From the NCBI GenBank assembly GCA_007695345.1, contig REDZ01000080.1, forward strand, positions 1-40,119: DNA of 40,119 nt, read 5' to 3'. This document shows, piece after piece, positions 15,019-22,841 of the stretch. The stretch comes from Paracoccaceae bacterium (GTDB taxonomy: Bacteria > Pseudomonadota > Alphaproteobacteria > Rhodobacterales > Rhodobacteraceae). A program made the translations under genes and the position numbers. Below the pieces are notes generated by a model. The model did no database searches. It saw nothing but the letters and a program-made list of their open reading frames with translations, and was not told the origin of the DNA. Numbering within the stretch: the first letter of the stretch is position 1; the number at the start of each line of letters is the position of its first letter.

Positions 15019-16725
15019 TCAGCCGGAAATCTGTTCGCGCAGCACCGATGCGGTCATCGACATGAACAGATAGATGCCCAGAAAGATCAGAAAGGCCACG
15101 GCGGAATTTTCCAGCTTGCGCGGATAGGTCGCCTCGTCCGGGGCGACAGGGGCCACCGACAGCGCCAGATAGCGGACCTGACGACTGACCTCGATCCGCG
15201 CGCTTTCCAGTTGCTGCATGGCCTGCGCGCGCATCATCTCGCGGGTCTGCACCTCGGCTTCGGCCATGATCAGTTCGCTCTGGATACGGGCCAGCGAACT
15301 GCCATCCTCGGGCCCGCGCGTCATCGAGCCGCGCAGCGACTCGATCTCGCGGCGCAGGGCCTGTTCGCGCCGCTCCAGCGGCTGGACGCGGGCAGGGTTG
15401 GGCCGGGGGTTGGATTGCAATTCCTCCAGGCTCAGGCGGGTCTGGGTCAGCTCGGCCTCCAGCGTGCCGATCTGTTGCGAGATCAGCGACAGCTCGACCT
15501 CGCCCGACATCACGGCAGAGCGTTCCTGCAAATCGACCGCCGCCTGCCGCGCCTCATTCAGGTTTTGCTGGGCCTCTTCCAGGCTGGCGCGCGCCTCGCC
15601 CAGCTGGCTGTCGCGCAGGCGCTGGGTCATCATGTCCACATGTTCCTCGGCAAAGCGGATCAGCGCCTGGGCAAAACGCTCGCTATCCTCGGCCGAGGCG
15701 GCGATCACCTCCATGCGCACGACCCCTTCGGTGGGGTCATAGCCGATCTGAACATGGCGCTGATAGGTGCGATACGCCTGCTGGGCCGAGGCATCGGGCG
15801 CAAGGCGGCGCAGCAGATCGATATGGTCCTGCTGGAAATGGTCGCGGAAGCCTTCTTCCTGATCCAGCCGCAGCATGGCCGCGCGCGATTGCAGATAGGC
15901 CTGCACCGAGGCGGCCTCGCTCTGCCCGCCAAGGCCCATTCCGGCGGCGGATGGCAACATGCCCGCCATCGCGCCCATGCCGTTCTGGCTGTCGGCCTGC
16001 TGGATGATGAACTGGCTTTCGGTGCCGTACATCGGCGTGGCGATCACATAGAAATACCATGTCACCAGAAATGTCGGCAGCGTGACAAAGACCAGCAGCC
16101 GCGCGCCCAGCAGGATCAGGCGCTTGCGGCGACGTTTGGCAATGTCGCGCCGCACACGCTTGAGTTCCTTTTCGCGCTCTGCAGCGATGCGCGCCATGCG
16201 GTCGGATTGTGCCGGGGGGCTGGCACCGTCATCGGTTTTCGCGGGCGCAGTCTCATTGCGTTTGGCAATCTCGCGTCCGGGCCCGGAGTCTGAATTCACC
16301 AGTTCCAGCATGGTGGAACGCGCAAAGGGGTCGATACCGCGCTGGCGCAGGATCAGCACAGCCTCATAGGCCGATGTCGCGCGCACCCCGTGTTTCTGCG
16401 CGACGCGCATCGCCATGCGCAATTGCCGCGCGGTCAGCCCTTCGGCGCGAATCGCATCAATGCCGGTGGCGGCGCGGGCGGCCTCCTCCGGGTCGGGTTG
16501 GGTGTTGCCCGTCTTGCCGGATTTGCGCACCACCAGTGCGGCGCGGGTGTCCTGATTCGGGTCGCGCCGGGGCGCGTCGGTGTCGGCGCTGCCTTCATCC
16601 ACCAGTTCATAATCCGCATCCTCGACCGGGGGCGCGGGGGCGTTATCCTTGCCGGTGTCCTCCGTCCCGCTGCCGGTCCCGGACCGGCGCAGGCGGAAGC
16701 GTTTGGATTTAATCGGCGTAGTCAT
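15019..16725 (-). CDS. Capsule polysaccharide export protein, KpsE-like, with long cytosolic N-terminus
   Basis: This 568-residue inner-membrane protein resembles KpsE/polysaccharide co-polymerase proteins that couple an ABC exporter to the outer-membrane channel. The first ~200 residues are unusual: a charged disordered stretch, a helical part (LTARQLRMAMRVAQKHGVRA), then basic residues. Next come a transmembrane helix (LLVFVTLPTFLVTWYFYVIA), a periplasmic domain with a long coiled coil (LGEARASLEEAQQNLNEARQ), and a C-terminal helix (AVAFLIFLGIYLFMSMTASV). Usual KpsE is nearer 380 residues. The start at 16725 overlaps the end of the kpsT-like gene by 17 bp, so the two are translationally coupled. 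Confidence 0.85.
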   Translation of the reverse strand: MTTPIKSKRFRLRRSGTGSGTEDTGKDNAPAPPVEDADYELVDEGSADTDAPRRDPNQDTRAALVVRKSGKTGNTQPDPEEAARAATGIDAIRAEGLTARQLRMAMRVAQKHGVRATSAYEAVLILRQRGIDPFARSTMLELVNSDSGPGREIAKRNETAPAKTDDGASPPAQSDRMARIAAEREKELKRVRRDIAKRRRKRLILLGARLLVFVTLPTFLVTWYFYVIATPMYGTESQFIIQQADSQNGMGAMAGMLPSAAGMGLGGQSEAASVQAYLQSRAAMLRLDQEEGFRDHFQQDHIDLLRRLAPDASAQQAYRTYQRHVQIGYDPTEGVVRMEVIAASAEDSERFAQALIRFAEEHVDMMTQRLRDSQLGEARASLEEAQQNLNEARQAAVDLQERSAVMSGEVELSLISQQIGTLEAELTQTRLSLEELQSNPRPNPARVQPLERREQALRREIESLRGSMTRGPEDGSSLARIQSELIMAEAEVQTREMMRAQAMQQLESARIEVSRQVRYLALSVAPVAPDEATYPRKLENSAVAFLIFLGIYLFMSMTASVLREQISG

Positions 16726-17362
16726 AGAGGTCCTTGGCTTCCTCGAGCGTGTCGAAGAAAAACAGCTTGCCGTCGCGCAAGACAGCGGCCGAATTGCAGA
16801 AGCGTGACAGAATATCCGCCTGATGCGACACGATGACAAGCGTGGAATGCATGAAGCGCTCGCGCATGATTGCGCCGGCGCGTTTGTTGAAGGCGATGTC
16901 CGTGGTGCTGGGCATCCCCTCATCCACGAGATACAGGTCGAAATTCATCGCCAGCATCAGCGCCAGCGACAGCCGCGCGCGCATTCCCTGGCTGTAAGTG
17001 CCCAGCGGCATGTCGAAATATTCTCCGACATCGCATAGCCAGCGGCAGAACGCCTCAACCTCATCAGGGTCGAGGCTGTAGAGCGCGGCGATGTAGCGCA
17101 CATTCTCGGTCGCGCTGTGCTTGGTGTTCAACCCGCCCATAAAGCCCAGCGGAAAGGATACGCTGCAATTGCGCCGGATCGTGCCGTCATCGGGTTTTTC
17201 CAGCCCTGCCATCATGTTGATGACCGTGGTCTTGCCGGTGCCGTTCCTGGCCAGAATGCCAAGATTCATTCCCAGCTGAACCGTGAAGCTCGCATCTTCA
17301 AGGATCACCTTGCGGCGGGTTCCGGTCCAGAAGGACTTGCTTACATTCACGAATTCCAGCAT
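16709..17362 (-). CDS. kpsT: Capsule polysaccharide ABC transporter ATP-binding protein, KpsT-like
   Basis: This 217-residue ATPase powers export of a capsular polysaccharide. The Walker A motif is ARNGTGKTT, the signature region is YSQGMRARLSLALMLAMNF, and Walker B is LYLVDEGM. SVSFPLGFMGGLNTKHSATEN is typical of the KpsT/TagH group. The gene is followed by the overlapping KpsE-like gene. The permease KpsM is not found on either side, although it is normally adjacent. The promoter is probably in the 195-bp gap upstream, which carries a perfect inverted repeat. Confidence 0.93.
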   Translation of the reverse strand: MLEFVNVSKSFWTGTRRKVILEDASFTVQLGMNLGILARNGTGKTTVINMMAGLEKPDDGTIRRNCSVSFPLGFMGGLNTKHSATENVRYIAALYSLDPDEVEAFCRWLCDVGEYFDMPLGTYSQGMRARLSLALMLAMNFDLYLVDEGMPSTTDIAFNKRAGAIMRERFMHSTLVIVSHQADILSRFCNSAAVLRDGKLFFFDTLEEAKDLYDYAD

Positions 17363-17453
17363 GTCCGTCCAAACTCACACCGATCCCATGCCCAAGATAC
17401 CGGCCAGCGGATCATCAACCGGCTGCCCTGATATTGCACTGGCGCAGGTGTAC

Positions 17454-17481
17454 ACTGCCATGATGGCTGTATCATGGCAGT
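17454..17481. promoter_or_regulatory. Perfect 10-bp inverted repeat upstream of kpsT
   Basis: ACTGCCATGA (17454-17463) and TCATGGCAGT (17472-17481) are perfect inverted copies eight bases apart. They lie 92 bp upstream of the kpsT start, between it and the MepK-like gene. No T-run follows on either strand, so it looks more like a regulator site than a terminator of the MepK-like gene. Confidence 0.5.
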
Positions 17482-17557
17482 TATGCGCCCAAAATGCAGT
17501 TCAGGCAATCGTTACATGCTGTCGGTAAAGTCGGTGTGAACCGGGGCGGCCTGCGCC

Positions 17558-18127
17558 TCAGCGGCCCCAGCTACGTACGGCGCCGCAGTCGATATGCACG
17601 AAATCCGACCGCGAATAGCGACCGACACCGCCTGCGTTGCAGGCAATCGCGGCCTGCGCGATCTGGTTGACCGAGCGCGAGCGCAGCCGCACATCCGCCG
17701 CCTCACCCGTCAGGTGAAGCGAGTTCTGTGCCACATTGTTCGAGCGTGCGCGCAGCATGTTGTTGGTCTGGCGCGAGCGGAAGCCCGACAGCAGCATATA
17801 GGGTTCGCTGACGCGCAGGATGCTGTGGGTCGCGGCCAGCAGGTCGATGGTGCGCGTGTCGATCCGATGCACTTCATTATTTCGCCAGTCGCGGAAGAAG
17901 TGATTGATCTCGGCCAGCGATTCGGGAACGTACTCGCCGTCGATCCAGTAGATCATGTTGATGTTTTCGCCCGTGCGCCCCGAGTAGAATTTCAGGCGGC
18001 GGATATCGCCGGCGCCGCGCGCATAGGCGGGTGCGGCTGAAAAGAACGGAGCGGCAGTGATGGCAGTTGCGGCAAATGCGCCCAGCAGCGAGCGGCGACC
18101 AATCGTGATCGAATCCGGAAGTGACAT
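17558..18127 (-). CDS. DUF882/YcbK-family murein endopeptidase, MepK-like, Tat-exported
   Basis: This 189-residue protein belongs to the YcbK/DUF882 group of LAS-type metallopeptidases. It begins with a twin-arginine signal (IGRRSLLGAFAATAI, cleavage near AYARG). Likely zinc ligands are in SGFRSRQTNN...NSLHLTGEAADVRL (H and D) and the C-terminal SDFVHIDCG. In E. coli the homologue MepK cuts 3-3 cross-links in peptidoglycan. Here the gene is divergent from an L,D-transpeptidase gene that would make such links. The ATG at 18127 gives a proper Tat leader. Confidence 0.9.
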   Translation of the reverse strand: MSLPDSITIGRRSLLGAFAATAITAAPFFSAAPAYARGAGDIRRLKFYSGRTGENINMIYWIDGEYVPESLAEINHFFRDWRNNEVHRIDTRTIDLLAATHSILRVSEPYMLLSGFRSRQTNNMLRARSNNVAQNSLHLTGEAADVRLRSRSVNQIAQAAIACNAGGVGRYSRSDFVHIDCGAVRSWGR

Positions 18128-18538
18128 CTGACGATCTGACCCTCTGTTTATATTTCGCCCTCTTTCTTCTTGCCGCCTGATACAGCGGCTCGGGGCGTGG
18201 TTCCTCATGCTCTGACCCCGGCATGTGCCCGGTTCGGCACTGCAGGAATGTTGTAAAAGTTACACATCTGGCCGCCGATCCCAAGGACCAACTGCCCTTC
18301 GAACAGGGGGGTGCGTTGATTTGAGCGGAAACTTGCCGGTCAACCCCTTTTTGCGGGAACCGGGATGCAGCCTTGAGTGTTGTGTCGCGCCATTCATGTG
18401 CAGATCATGCCAGAGGTTGGTTGACAAAACCTGAAAACCACGCCCGGCACTATATTTAAGGTGGTCACAGGCTTGTGAATCGACCATCACACTTCTAACC
18501 TGTCCATTTGAAACCAAAGAGTTGCGGAGAATACCATC
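18128..18538. promoter_or_regulatory. 411-bp divergent region between the MepK-like and LdtD-like genes
   Basis: No gene is convincing here. Seen features are a short dyad TGTAA-AAG-TTACA (18252-18264), TTGACA (18421-18426) and TATATT (18451-18456). The last two are too far apart (24 bp) to be one vegetative promoter. Both flanking genes must be transcribed from here, with long leaders or non-standard promoters. Confidence 0.4.
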
Positions 18539-20146
18539 ATGCTCACGTCTGCACTGAGATTGCCATCAGCCTTGGGCCGGGCGACGCTTGCGCTGTGCCT
18601 GGCAGGCGGAATTTCGCTGGGGCACACGGCGCAGGCGCAGGAATTCCCCGCCTTTCGGCAAGCGCTCGCCGAAACCATTTCAGCGAATGAAGGGGCTTCG
18701 GCCTTTTATCGCGACACCGGGTATGAACCGCTCTGGACCGGGGCTGACAGCGCACCCCGCCGCGAAGCGCTGATCACGGCGCTGTCGCGCGCCGGAGAAC
18801 ACGGGCTGCCCGCCCAGCGCTACGATGTGGATGGGCTGATCGCCGGGTTCAACGCGGTCGAGAGCGAGCGTGACCGGGGCGAGCTGGAAGCGCAGGTGAC
18901 CAAGGTTTTCCTGCAATATGCCCGCGATCTGCATTCCGGCGTGCTGAATCCGCGCCAGATCGACAGCAGCATCGTGCGGCAACTGCCGCGCCCCGACCCT
19001 GAAACCCTGCTGCGTGATTTCGCCGAGGCGCCTGCCGCATCCTTCTTGCGCGGGCTGGCCCCGCGCGCCCCCGAATATGCGCGGCTGTTCCGCGCCCGCA
19101 ACGACCTTGTGCGCGTGATCGAAGAGGGCGGCTGGGGCGAACCCGTGCCGCAGACGCGCTTCACGCCCGGCACCTCGGGCGAGGCGGTGGTAGCCCTGCG
19201 CAACCGCCTGATCGCCATGGGATATCTGGAGCGCTCTGCCTCTGCCGAATATGACGCGGCGTTGCAGGGCGCAGTGATGGCGTTTCAGAAGACCCACGGG
19301 CTGGAACAGGACGGAATCGCGGGCGAGGCGACGATTCGCGCGCTCAATGTGCCTGCAGAGGACCGCCTGAAATCCGTGATTGTCGCAATGGAGCGCGAGC
19401 GCTGGCTGAACATCCCGCGCGGCGACCGGCATATCTGGGTCAATCTGACCGATTTCACCAGCCAGATCGTCGATGATGACGAGGTGACATTCGAGACTGT
19501 CTCGGTCATCGGCGCCAGGGCCTCGGACCGGCAGACGCCCGAATTCTCGGACGAAATGTCCTATCTGGAACTGAACCCCGACTGGACGGTTCCCCGCTCG
19601 ATCATCGCGCGGTCCTACTGGAATGCGCTGGCTGCGGGTGGGGCGCGGCAGTTCCAGATCGTGGATGCGCAGGGCCGTGTCGTGCCGCGAGAAGCGATCG
19701 ACTTTTCGCGCTACACGCCCGCGAATTTCCCCTTCAACGTGCGCCAGCCACCGGGGCCCAGCAACGCGCTGGGCGAGGTGAAATTCATGTTCCCCAACCC
19801 CTATGCCATCTATCTGCACGATTCGCCCGAACGCCACCTCTTCGGCCGCACAGTGCGCACCTATTCGTCCGGGTGCGTCCGCCTGCAGGACCCGCGTGAA
19901 TTTGCCTATGAGCTGCTGTCGCGCCAGTCGGACGACCCGCAGGCGAAATACCACCGGGTGCTGAACACGCGCCAACTGACGCGCATCTATCTGGATGAGA
20001 AAGTGCCGGTGCATCTGGTCTATCGCACGGCCTTTACCGATGTGCGCGGCGCGCTGAACTTCCGCAATGACATCTATGGCCGCGATGCCCGCATCTATGA
20101 CGCATTGCTGCGGGCCGGTGCCGTGGCAGACGCGCTGCAAAGCTGA
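18539..20146 (+). CDS. L,D-transpeptidase, YcbB/LdtD-like
   Basis: This 535-residue periplasmic enzyme forms 3-3 (meso-DAP to meso-DAP) cross-links in peptidoglycan. It has a signal peptide (residues 1-34, ending AQAQ), a YcbB scaffold domain, and a peptidoglycan-binding domain (LRNRLIAMGYLERSASAEYD...FQKTHGLEQDGIAGEATIRAL). The YkuD catalytic domain carries His427 (YLHDSPERHLF) and the nucleophile Cys446 in YSSGCVRLQDP. Length and order match E. coli LdtD. GGAGA before the ATG supports the start. The MepK-like gene is divergent, so the pair makes and cuts the same bond. Confidence 0.93.
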   Translation: MLTSALRLPSALGRATLALCLAGGISLGHTAQAQEFPAFRQALAETISANEGASAFYRDTGYEPLWTGADSAPRREALITALSRAGEHGLPAQRYDVDGLIAGFNAVESERDRGELEAQVTKVFLQYARDLHSGVLNPRQIDSSIVRQLPRPDPETLLRDFAEAPAASFLRGLAPRAPEYARLFRARNDLVRVIEEGGWGEPVPQTRFTPGTSGEAVVALRNRLIAMGYLERSASAEYDAALQGAVMAFQKTHGLEQDGIAGEATIRALNVPAEDRLKSVIVAMERERWLNIPRGDRHIWVNLTDFTSQIVDDDEVTFETVSVIGARASDRQTPEFSDEMSYLELNPDWTVPRSIIARSYWNALAAGGARQFQIVDAQGRVVPREAIDFSRYTPANFPFNVRQPPGPSNALGEVKFMFPNPYAIYLHDSPERHLFGRTVRTYSSGCVRLQDPREFAYELLSRQSDDPQAKYHRVLNTRQLTRIYLDEKVPVHLVYRTAFTDVRGALNFRNDIYGRDARIYDALLRAGAVADALQS

Positions 20147-20170
20147 GACGACAGCACAAGCTAACTGACA

Positions 20171-20197
20171 CGCGCGCGCAGGTTTTCTGCGCGCGCG
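20171..20197 (+). terminator. GC-rich hairpin after the L,D-transpeptidase gene
   Basis: An 11-bp stem of alternating C and G ending in AG (20171-20181 with 20187-20197) closes a GTTTT loop, 24 bp after the stop codon. No U-tract follows on either strand, so it is terminator-like rather than a textbook terminator. The promoter of the next operon begins just beyond it. Confidence 0.5.
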
Positions 20198-20215
20198 AAA
20201 TTGACTGGATGCCTG

Positions 20216-20243
20216 TTGTGAAACTGTTACAAAGATTGATAAT
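20216..20243 (+). promoter_or_regulatory. Possible promoter of the ACP-ketosynthase operon
   Basis: TTGTGA (20216-20221) and GATAAT (20238-20243) are spaced 16 bp and end 33 bp before the ACP start codon. A second -35-like TTGACT lies at 20201-20206 without a good -10. This is weak evidence from hexamer matching only. Confidence 0.4.
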
Positions 20244-20276
20244 ATGTGCGGCAGGTAGCAGTCAGGAGCGCGTCCT

Positions 20277-20564
20277 ATGGAACTGGATGTGATGCAGGAC
20301 AAGGATGAGGTCGCGCAGGCCGTGATCGAGATTATCGCCGAACAGGCTATGATCGACCGGGCCGACATATCGCGTGACAATACATTGTCCGATCTTGGGC
20401 TCGACAGTCTTGGACTGGTCGAATGCATCTTCGGGATCGAGGAACGCTTCGGGATTACCGTGCCGTTCAACGCCAATACGCCTGACCAGCCCGAATTCGA
20501 CATCTCTTCGGTCGGGGCGATCATTTCCGAGGTCGAAAAGCTGGTGGCCCGTCAGGCTGCATGA
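20277..20564 (+). CDS. Acyl carrier protein (NodF/AcpXL-like, dedicated)
   Basis: This 95-residue acidic protein carries the phosphopantetheine site DLGLDSLGLVECIFGIEERF; the serine of LDSLG is modified. It is longer than the housekeeping AcpP (about 77 residues), with a C-terminal extension FDISSVGAIISEVEKLVARQ. Its stop overlaps the start of a ketosynthase gene by ATGA, so the two are translated together and probably work together. Such specialised ACP-ketosynthase pairs make particular acyl chains (NodFE in rhizobia, for example). The product here is unknown. Confidence 0.92.
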   Translation: MELDVMQDKDEVAQAVIEIIAEQAMIDRADISRDNTLSDLGLDSLGLVECIFGIEERFGITVPFNANTPDQPEFDISSVGAIISEVEKLVARQAA

Positions 20565-21769
20565 GGCGCGTTGTCATCACCGGGGCGGGGACGCTGAACC
20601 CGCTGGGTCATGATCTGCGCAGCACATGGGACGCGATGCAGGCGGGCCATTGCGCCATCGACCGGCTGACCTGCCGCGATCTGGATCGTCTGAGCGTGCA
20701 GGTGGGCGCGGAAATTCGCGGGTTCGACCCGGTCGCCCATTTCGAACGCGGCAAGCTGAGCCTGCTGGACCGCTTCACCCAGATTGCGCTGGTCTCGGCC
20801 CGGCAGGCCATGGCGCAGTCCGGATTGCAGATCACCGAAGAACTGGCCCTGCGCGCCGGTGTCGTGATGGGCACGGCGGGGGGCGGGAATACCACGGTCG
20901 ATGACAATTACCGCGCCGTGTTCGAAGAGGGCAGGAACCGCGTGCATCCGCTGGTCGTGCCCCGATTGATGCATAATGCGGCAGCCTCGCATATCTCGAT
21001 GGAATTCGGGCTGAAAGGGCCGGGGCTGACCGTGTCCACGGCTTGCGCCTCGGCCAATCATGCGATGGGACAGGCGCTGATGATGCTGCGCAGCGGCATG
21101 GCCGATGTGATGCTGACCGGCGGGTCCGAGGCGATGCTGTGCTTTGGCGGGCTGAAGGCCTGGGAAGGGCTGCGCGTGATGGCGCGCGACACTTGCCGCC
21201 CGTTCTCGCGCGACCGCTCGGGGCTGGTGCAGGGCGAGGGCGGCGCGGTTTTCGTGTTCGAGACGCTGGAGCATGCGCAGGCACGCGGGGCCGAGATACT
21301 GGCCGAAGTGGCGGGGTTCGGCCTGTCCTCGGATGCGGGCGATATCGTGGCGCCCGATCTGGACGGCCCGGTGCGTGCGATGCGCATGGCGCTTGCGGAT
21401 GCGGGCGTGGCACCGGAGGATCTGGGCTATGTGAATGCCCACGGGACCGGCACCACCGCCAATGACCGGACCGAAGCGCAGGCGCTGCGCCGCGTGCTGG
21501 GCGCCCATCTGGACAAGGTGCCGGTATCATCCAGCAAGTCCCTGCACGGGCATTTGATCGGCGGCACCTCGGCAGTGGAATTGCTGGCCTGTCTGCTGGC
21601 GCTGCGCGAGGGGGTGATCGCGCCCACGGTGAATTTTACCGAGGCTGATCCCGATTGCCCGCTGGATGTGGTGCCCAATGAGGCGCGGCGCGCGCCGGTG
21701 GATGTGGCGATGTCGAACGCCTTTGCCTTTGGCGGGCTGAACGCGGTCCTGATGCTGCGGCGCGCGTGA
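20561..21769 (+). CDS. Beta-ketoacyl-ACP synthase (FabF/NodE-like)
   Basis: This 402-residue condensing enzyme elongates acyl chains on an acyl carrier protein. The Cys-His-His triad is intact: VSTACASANHA, NAHGTGTTANDRTEA and SSKSLHGHLIGGTSAVE, with the glycine-rich end NAFAFGGLNAVLM. It follows the ACP gene with an ATGA overlap. No ketoreductase, dehydratase or acyltransferase gene is adjacent, so the pair probably feeds on general fatty-acid enzymes. The target could be a lipid A acyl chain, a signal molecule or a membrane lipid. Family assignment is certain and product unknown. Confidence 0.94.
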   Translation: MRRVVITGAGTLNPLGHDLRSTWDAMQAGHCAIDRLTCRDLDRLSVQVGAEIRGFDPVAHFERGKLSLLDRFTQIALVSARQAMAQSGLQITEELALRAGVVMGTAGGGNTTVDDNYRAVFEEGRNRVHPLVVPRLMHNAAASHISMEFGLKGPGLTVSTACASANHAMGQALMMLRSGMADVMLTGGSEAMLCFGGLKAWEGLRVMARDTCRPFSRDRSGLVQGEGGAVFVFETLEHAQARGAEILAEVAGFGLSSDAGDIVAPDLDGPVRAMRMALADAGVAPEDLGYVNAHGTGTTANDRTEAQALRRVLGAHLDKVPVSSSKSLHGHLIGGTSAVELLACLLALREGVIAPTVNFTEADPDCPLDVVPNEARRAPVDVAMSNAFAFGGLNAVLMLRRA

Positions 21770-21783
21770 TCCCTGAGGGGGCC

Positions 21784-21857
21784 GGGGGGCTGCCGCCCCC
21801 CAGGCTGGCCCTGCGGGCCAGCGCCCCCTGCTTCAAGGGGGATACATCCCCCTTGAA
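21784..21857. repeat. Three tandem GC-rich hairpins (Rhodobacterales intergenic repeat)
   Basis: Three perfect hairpins stand in a row: 21784-21790 with 21795-21801, 21804-21811 with 21815-21822, and 21832-21842 with 21847-21857. They are followed by GTGGATATTTTTGCAAAGAT, a tail that, from memory, often accompanies such elements in this family. They lie between two convergent genes and may end transcription in both directions. No run of Ts follows directly. Confidence 0.7.
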
Positions 21858-21891
21858 AATCCCCGTGGATATTTTTGCAAAGATGAAGGGA

Positions 21892-22407
21892 TCAGCGGCG
21901 CCCGGCCAGTTTGCGCAGGGGCGGGGCGGGTTCGGTGGCAGGTTCGGATCCCGGATCCTGCATGGTCTGGACGGTGTCGCGCAATTCGTTGAGCAGGTCG
22001 AGCAGCGTATCGAGCCGGTCGGCCCCGAAAGCGGCGGCAAGCGCGCGGTAGCTGGGCTCTGATTCCTGCACGACCTCTTCGAAGAGGGCCATGCCCGCCG
22101 GGGTCAGCCGTACCATGTGGCGGCGCGCATCGGTGCAGTCGACCTGTTCGATCAGCCCGCGCTGTGTCAGCCCGCGAAAGATGCGCGTGAGCGATGGCGG
22201 CAGGATCACGCAGCGATCCGCGAGGGTCTTGGCGTCCAGCGCTTCGGCCTCGGCCAGAGCACGCAGCACGCGCCATTGGGGCATGGTCAGATCATGACTG
22301 TCGATGAAGGGCTTGAACAGCCGCGCCGTCGCCTCGCGTGTGCGCAGAAGCGCAATCGGGAGGGATTTCTCGAATTTGCGCAGCGCCTTGTTCGCAGGTT
22401 TCGGCAT
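21892..22407 (-). CDS. MarR-family regulator, HpaR-like
   Basis: This 171-residue winged-helix regulator resembles HpaR, the repressor of homoprotocatechuate degradation: SLPIALLRTREATARLFKPF, LTMPQWRVLRALAEAEALD, LADRCVILPPSLTRIFRGL and DARRHMVRLTPAG. MarR proteins of this type release DNA on binding aromatic or phenolic acids. No aromatic catabolic genes are seen nearby. The ATG at 22407 is chosen because the residues before it are not family-like. Overlapping dyads 50-70 bp upstream suggest autoregulation and possibly control of the divergent gapR gene. Confidence 0.88.
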   Translation of the reverse strand: MPKPANKALRKFEKSLPIALLRTREATARLFKPFIDSHDLTMPQWRVLRALAEAEALDAKTLADRCVILPPSLTRIFRGLTQRGLIEQVDCTDARRHMVRLTPAGMALFEEVVQESEPSYRALAAAFGADRLDTLLDLLNELRDTVQTMQDPGSEPATEPAPPLRKLAGRR

Positions 22408-22456
22408 GAGCACCCCTGTGCTGTGGGTTTTTGCAACAGTATCAGACCGGGCGCTA

Positions 22457-22476
22457 TTTTCAAATGAAAACATTTG
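22457..22476. promoter_or_regulatory. Overlapping AT-rich dyads, probable MarR operator
   Basis: TTTTCA-AA-TGAAAA (22457-22470) and CAAATG-AAAA-CATTTG (22461-22476) are two perfect inverted repeats that share bases. They stand out as AT-rich in a GC-rich genome and lie between the MarR-type and gapR genes. Autorepression by the MarR protein is the simplest reading. Confidence 0.6.
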
Positions 22477-22577
22477 CGCAGGCGCAGCGTCATTTTGTCT
22501 GCGTGTGACTGGCCTTGCAAGCGCGCGACGGATTGGGCATGACCGCGGCAAGGAACACGCCGAGCAGGGAACAGACC

Positions 22578-22835
22578 ATGAGCGATATCAGCCAGGACGC
22601 CTATAATGTCACCGCCGATGAACTGCGCCAGTTCATCGAGCGATTCGAGCATCTGGAGGCCGAGAAGAAGGACATCACGGACCAGCAGAAGGAAGTGATG
22701 GCCGAGGCCAAGGGGCGCGGCTATGACACCAAGGTGCTGCGCAAGATCATCGCCATGCGCAAACGCAAGCCCGACGAGATCGCCGAGGAAGAAGCGGTGA
22801 TGGAGCTGTACAAGGCCGCGCTGGGGATGGAGTGA
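22578..22835 (+). CDS. gapR: GapR family DNA-binding protein (DUF2312)
   Basis: This 85-residue protein matches the DUF2312/UPF0335 family: YNVTADELRQFIERFEHLEA, QQKEVMAEAKGRGYDTKVLRKI and MRKRKPDEIAEEEAVMELYK. In Caulobacter crescentus the family member GapR is a nucleoid protein that binds overtwisted DNA ahead of polymerases and helps replication. The ATG at 22578 is preceded by AGGGA. It is divergent from the MarR-type gene and converges on the next gene with six bases between the stops. Confidence 0.93.
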   Translation: MSDISQDAYNVTADELRQFIERFEHLEAEKKDITDQQKEVMAEAKGRGYDTKVLRKIIAMRKRKPDEIAEEEAVMELYKAALGME

Positions 22836-22841
22836 CCGGGC

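Noticed and set aside
17454-17481. LuxR-type quorum-sensing box
   Set aside because: The dyad does not resemble the usual lux-box arms and no luxI/luxR gene is in the window.
18680-20524. A 614-codon open frame antisense to the L,D-transpeptidase and ACP genes
   Set aside because: The plus-strand genes carry intact catalytic motifs; the antisense product has no recognisable domain. Long antisense frames are common in GC-rich genomes.
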